Below, one piece after another: positions 61,909-64,000 of a DNA stretch of 64,000 nucleotides. Where the stretch lies: contig JBCCHB010000003.1 in assembly GCA_039028975.1 (NCBI GenBank), positions 174,023 through 238,022 of the forward strand, given 5' to 3'. The stretch's first letter is position 1. Each line of letters opens with the position of its first letter. Source of the stretch: JAHBNG01 sp039028975. Lineage in GTDB: Bacteria > Chloroflexota > Anaerolineae > Caldilineales > Caldilineaceae. A program made the position numbers and the translations under genes. Under the pieces are notes generated by a model that was not told the origin of the DNA, did no database searches, and saw only the letters and a program-made list of their open reading frames with translations.

Positions 61909-64000
61909 GATCTAATTTGGACAGGAGCATATCTGAGATCTCATCTTCAGATAGCTCATCAAGAAGAGCCTGTTCATCTTCATCGCTTGAGTCTGTGTCC
62001 CTTTCATCTACATGCTCATGGGATTCAGTTGAACCCAAATCTAAGATATCATGTAGAATATAAGGAATCAATACATTGAGCGCAGGATAGTCAAATAGCA
62101 GTGTCGCTCGCAACTGACACCCTAAATCCGCTTCGATTCTGTTTCTCAATTCAACAGCCATAAGTGAATCCATACCAAAATCAAAGAGGCGGGTACGAGA
62201 ATCAATATTGGTATTTGTTAAGCCCATGACGGCGGCGATTTCGGTACGCAGATATTCTCCCAAGCGGGATTCCCGATCGCTAGGTGTGAGATCGGACAGC
62301 AGCTCACGGATGCCTGACCTCTCGGTTTCGGCTGCAGGAACTTGTCGCGAATCAGATGCCTGGTGCCTGAATGGGACGACACCAATCTGTGCTACATTCT
62401 GCTGGCTTAGATATTGGAAGAGCTGCCGCCCTTGTTTAGGGGGAATCGTGGAGATGCCTTGCTGCTTCATCTGCTTTTCAAGATGAGCGGCCATACCTAC
62501 CTCTGCCCAAGGACCCCAATTGATGCTCAAGCCAGGCAGTCCTAGTTGGTGGCGATGCTGCATGAGCGTATCCATAAAGGCATTGGCTGCTGCGTAGTTG
62601 CTTTGACCGGCTCCACCTAGCATGGATGCAGCCGAGGAGAAGCAGATAAAGAAGTCCAGCTCAATCTGAGCCGCTTGGGTTAAGGAGTGAAGATGCCAGG
62701 TCCCATCCACCTTGGGACGCATGACTTGTTCAAAGCGCTGAGCCGTTTGGGCAGTGAGAATGCCATCATCGAGCACGCCAGCGGTATGAATAATTCCGCG
62801 TAGGGGGACGATTTTCTGGCACATTTCGATGAGGGATCGGACATCCTCTTCTTGGGCTATATCTGCTTGAATCACCTGAATCTGGGCTCCGGCTTCGGTC
62901 AGCTGGTCCAGGATGATTTGCTGCTCATTGGTTGTTACACCTCGTCGCCCGGTTAAGAGAAGATGCTTGGCCCCATCTTCGACCATTTGGTAGGCCGTCT
63001 GTAAACCCAAAGCACCAAGACCACCGGTGATGAGATAGGTTGCCTTTTCGTGAAGTGTGTAGGGTTTAGGTTGCTCAAAGGATATGACAATCTTGCCGAT
63101 CTGCTTGGTCTGCTGCATGGTGCGAAAAGCGTCAACTGCTTCATGAGCTGGGAAGATAGTCTGTGGTAGGGGCTGGAGTGCGCCCGTTTGCAACTGGGGT
63201 GTAAGGGCCTGCCAAAGCCTTGTCAGGAGTGTTGAATCCTGCTCCATAGCCTCACCCAAGTCGAAGGGGTAGTAGGTTGCGTCAGGGCGTGCCTGCTCAA
63301 CTTGCTCGTGACTCCAGATGCCAATCTTGCCGATTTCCACAAAGCGACCCTGCTGACCCAGAGCGATAAAGCTGCGGTCAATGAAGTCACCATTAAGGCT
63401 GTTGAGGACGACGTCAACGCCTTTGCCTTGGGTCAATTCTAGAATTTCGTCGGCAAACGCCAAGGTTCGGGAATTCATCAACTGAGTGATGCCCTGTTCC
63501 CTGAGGAGATCCCACTTGCCCGGACTGGCCGTGCCGAACACTTTAGCGCCAATGGCCTGGGCAATCTGCACGGCAGCCTGACCCACGCCACCCGAGGCCG
63601 CATGAATCAGAATCCGTTCGCCAGGCTGGAGGTTGGCCAATTCCACCAGACCATACCAAGCGGTTAGGAATGTCATGGGGATGGTAGCAGCATCTGCATA
63701 AGTCAGATGCTCTGGAATGGGTGCCATTTGAGAGGCTGGCAGGGTGATGTATGAGGCGAAGGTGCCGTCCAATGTTCCTAACCCCATGACTCGGTCGCCC
63801 ACGGCGAGGTCGGTTACATCTTCACCTACTTGTGTGACGATTCCTGCACACTCAAAGCCAAGACCCACATCCTGTGCGCGGCCGATACCTAGCACATCTG
63901 CATAATACTCTTTGAGCATCCCCAATGAGTTGAGTACATCACGGAAGTTGAGGCCAACGGCCTTGACTTCGACTTGAACTTCCCCAGCAGCAGGGCTCCG
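61895..64000 (-). CDS. Modular type I PKS, C-terminal part (ER-KR-ACP), cut by right edge
   Basis: The frame is open to base 64000, so 701 residues of a longer protein are visible and the true start lies outside. A TTG at 63925 is in frame but sits inside the ER fold and is not the start. Visible order: enoylreductase from the edge to about 63075, with the nucleotide-binding run HAASGGVGQAAVQIA; ketoreductase about 63063-62400, with TGGLGALGL, an LDD motif and catalytic Tyr at 62594-62596; ACP with the GMDSL serine at 62165-62167; then an acidic tail ending LSEDEISDMLLSKLDRLGF, typical of a C-terminal docking segment. The ER implies that this module can reduce its beta-carbon fully if a DH lies upstream (not visible). 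The protein should hand its chain to the gene starting at 61891, three bases downstream. Confidence 0.97.
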   Translation of the reverse strand, partial: RSPAAGEVQVEVKAVGLNFRDVLNSLGMLKEYYADVLGIGRAQDVGLGFECAGIVTQVGEDVTDLAVGDRVMGLGTLDGTFASYITLPASQMAPIPEHLTYADAATIPMTFLTAWYGLVELANLQPGERILIHAASGGVGQAAVQIAQAIGAKVFGTASPGKWDLLREQGITQLMNSRTLAFADEILELTQGKGVDVVLNSLNGDFIDRSFIALGQQGRFVEIGKIGIWSHEQVEQARPDATYYPFDLGEAMEQDSTLLTRLWQALTPQLQTGALQPLPQTIFPAHEAVDAFRTMQQTKQIGKIVISFEQPKPYTLHEKATYLITGGLGALGLQTAYQMVEDGAKHLLLTGRRGVTTNEQQIILDQLTEAGAQIQVIQADIAQEEDVRSLIEMCQKIVPLRGIIHTAGVLDDGILTAQTAQRFEQVMRPKVDGTWHLHSLTQAAQIELDFFICFSSAASMLGGAGQSNYAAANAFMDTLMQHRHQLGLPGLSINWGPWAEVGMAAHLEKQMKQQGISTIPPKQGRQLFQYLSQQNVAQIGVVPFRHQASDSRQVPAAETERSGIRELLSDLTPSDRESRLGEYLRTEIAAVMGLTNTNIDSRTRLFDFGMDSLMAVELRNRIEADLGCQLRATLLFDYPALNVLIPYILHDILDLGSTESHEHVDERDTDSSDEDEQALLDELSEDEISDMLLSKLDRLGF
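62060..63063 (-). other. KR (B-type motifs) and ACP, first module
   Basis: The KR has an intact Rossmann motif, GVLDDG (the LDD of B-type KRs), FSSAASMLGG and SNYAAANAF, with no Trp before the catalytic Tyr. The ACP serine lies in FDFGMDSLMAVELRN. Its KR and ACP look very similar to the last KR and ACP of the gene ending at 24263. Confidence 0.92.
63075..64000 (-). other. Enoylreductase domain (partial), first module
   Basis: This is an MDR-family NADPH-dependent enoylreductase. The sequence at the edge, GLNFRDVLNSLGM, is the usual start of the ER fold, so only a few N-terminal residues are missing. The glycine-rich cofactor motif lies near 63560-63600. The domain ends at QIGKIVISFE, directly before the KR. 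Confidence 0.93.

Noticed and set aside
63917..63925. TTG at 63925 or ATG at 63919 as the start of the right-most gene
   Set aside because: Upstream codons to the window edge continue the conserved ER sequence (GLNFRDVLN), so the gene begins beyond 64000.
1..64000. Thioesterase, NRPS, trans-AT or beta-branching (HMG-CoA synthase type) functions
   Set aside because: No such motifs were found. Every complete module has its own AT, so this is a cis-AT system, and release lies outside the window.

Overview
The whole window is the interior of one very large modular type I (cis-AT) polyketide synthase (PKS) locus. Every gene lies on the minus strand, so transcription runs from position 64000 towards position 1. 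Six consecutive open reading frames fill the window, with about 30 non-coding bases in total between them. I found no other kind of gene: no regulator, transporter, thioesterase, loading module, NRPS module, RNA gene, transposase or CRISPR array. Both ends of the window cut through PKS genes, so the start unit, the release step, the promoter and the terminator lie outside.

Layout in the order of transcription: (1) 64000-61895, the end of a module with ER-KR-ACP; (2) 61891-53873, KS-AT-DH-MT-ER-KR-ACP; (3) 53870-46839, KS-AT-DH-MT-KR-ACP; (4) 46813-40652, KS-AT-(probable O-)MT-KR-ACP; (5) 40651-24263, three modules, KS-AT-KR-ACP, KS-AT-KR-ACP and KS-AT-DH*-KR-ACP, where DH* has lost its catalytic histidine; (6) 24263 to beyond position 1, at least 8,087 residues, four complete KS-AT-KR-ACP modules and most of a fifth. 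That makes twelve modules, two of them cut by the edges. Each internal protein starts with a short charged helical segment and ends with an acidic leucine-rich tail after its last ACP, as expected for docking elements that pass the chain from one protein to the next.

Read collinearly (inference), the early modules lay down reduced or unsaturated, C-methylated carbons. Module 4 adds a beta-oxygen that is probably methylated. The following seven or eight modules each leave a beta-hydroxyl, so the expected product is a long polyol chain with an aliphatic, methyl-branched, methoxylated upstream part. The ketoreductases fall into two sequence types (Trp-containing, LDD-less 'A-type' and LDD-containing 'B-type'), which predicts a mixed stereochemical pattern. 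Two AT families are interleaved: HAFHS with GHSVGE (malonyl-like) and V/M-A-A-H-S with GHSLGD (specificity uncertain). I do not recognise a known natural product from this order of modules.

The most unusual feature is at the DNA level. Linkers and surface loops of almost every module carry short tandem repeats (7-8, 15, 24 and 30 bp units), all in frame and repeatedly at the same structural positions, including a triplicated 30-bp hairpin unit and a piece of what looks like a dispersed genomic repeat. Moderate GC, these repeats, and the style of the KS and docking sequences suggest a filamentous bacterium such as a cyanobacterium or a member of the Chloroflexota. That is a weak inference and I cannot name the organism.
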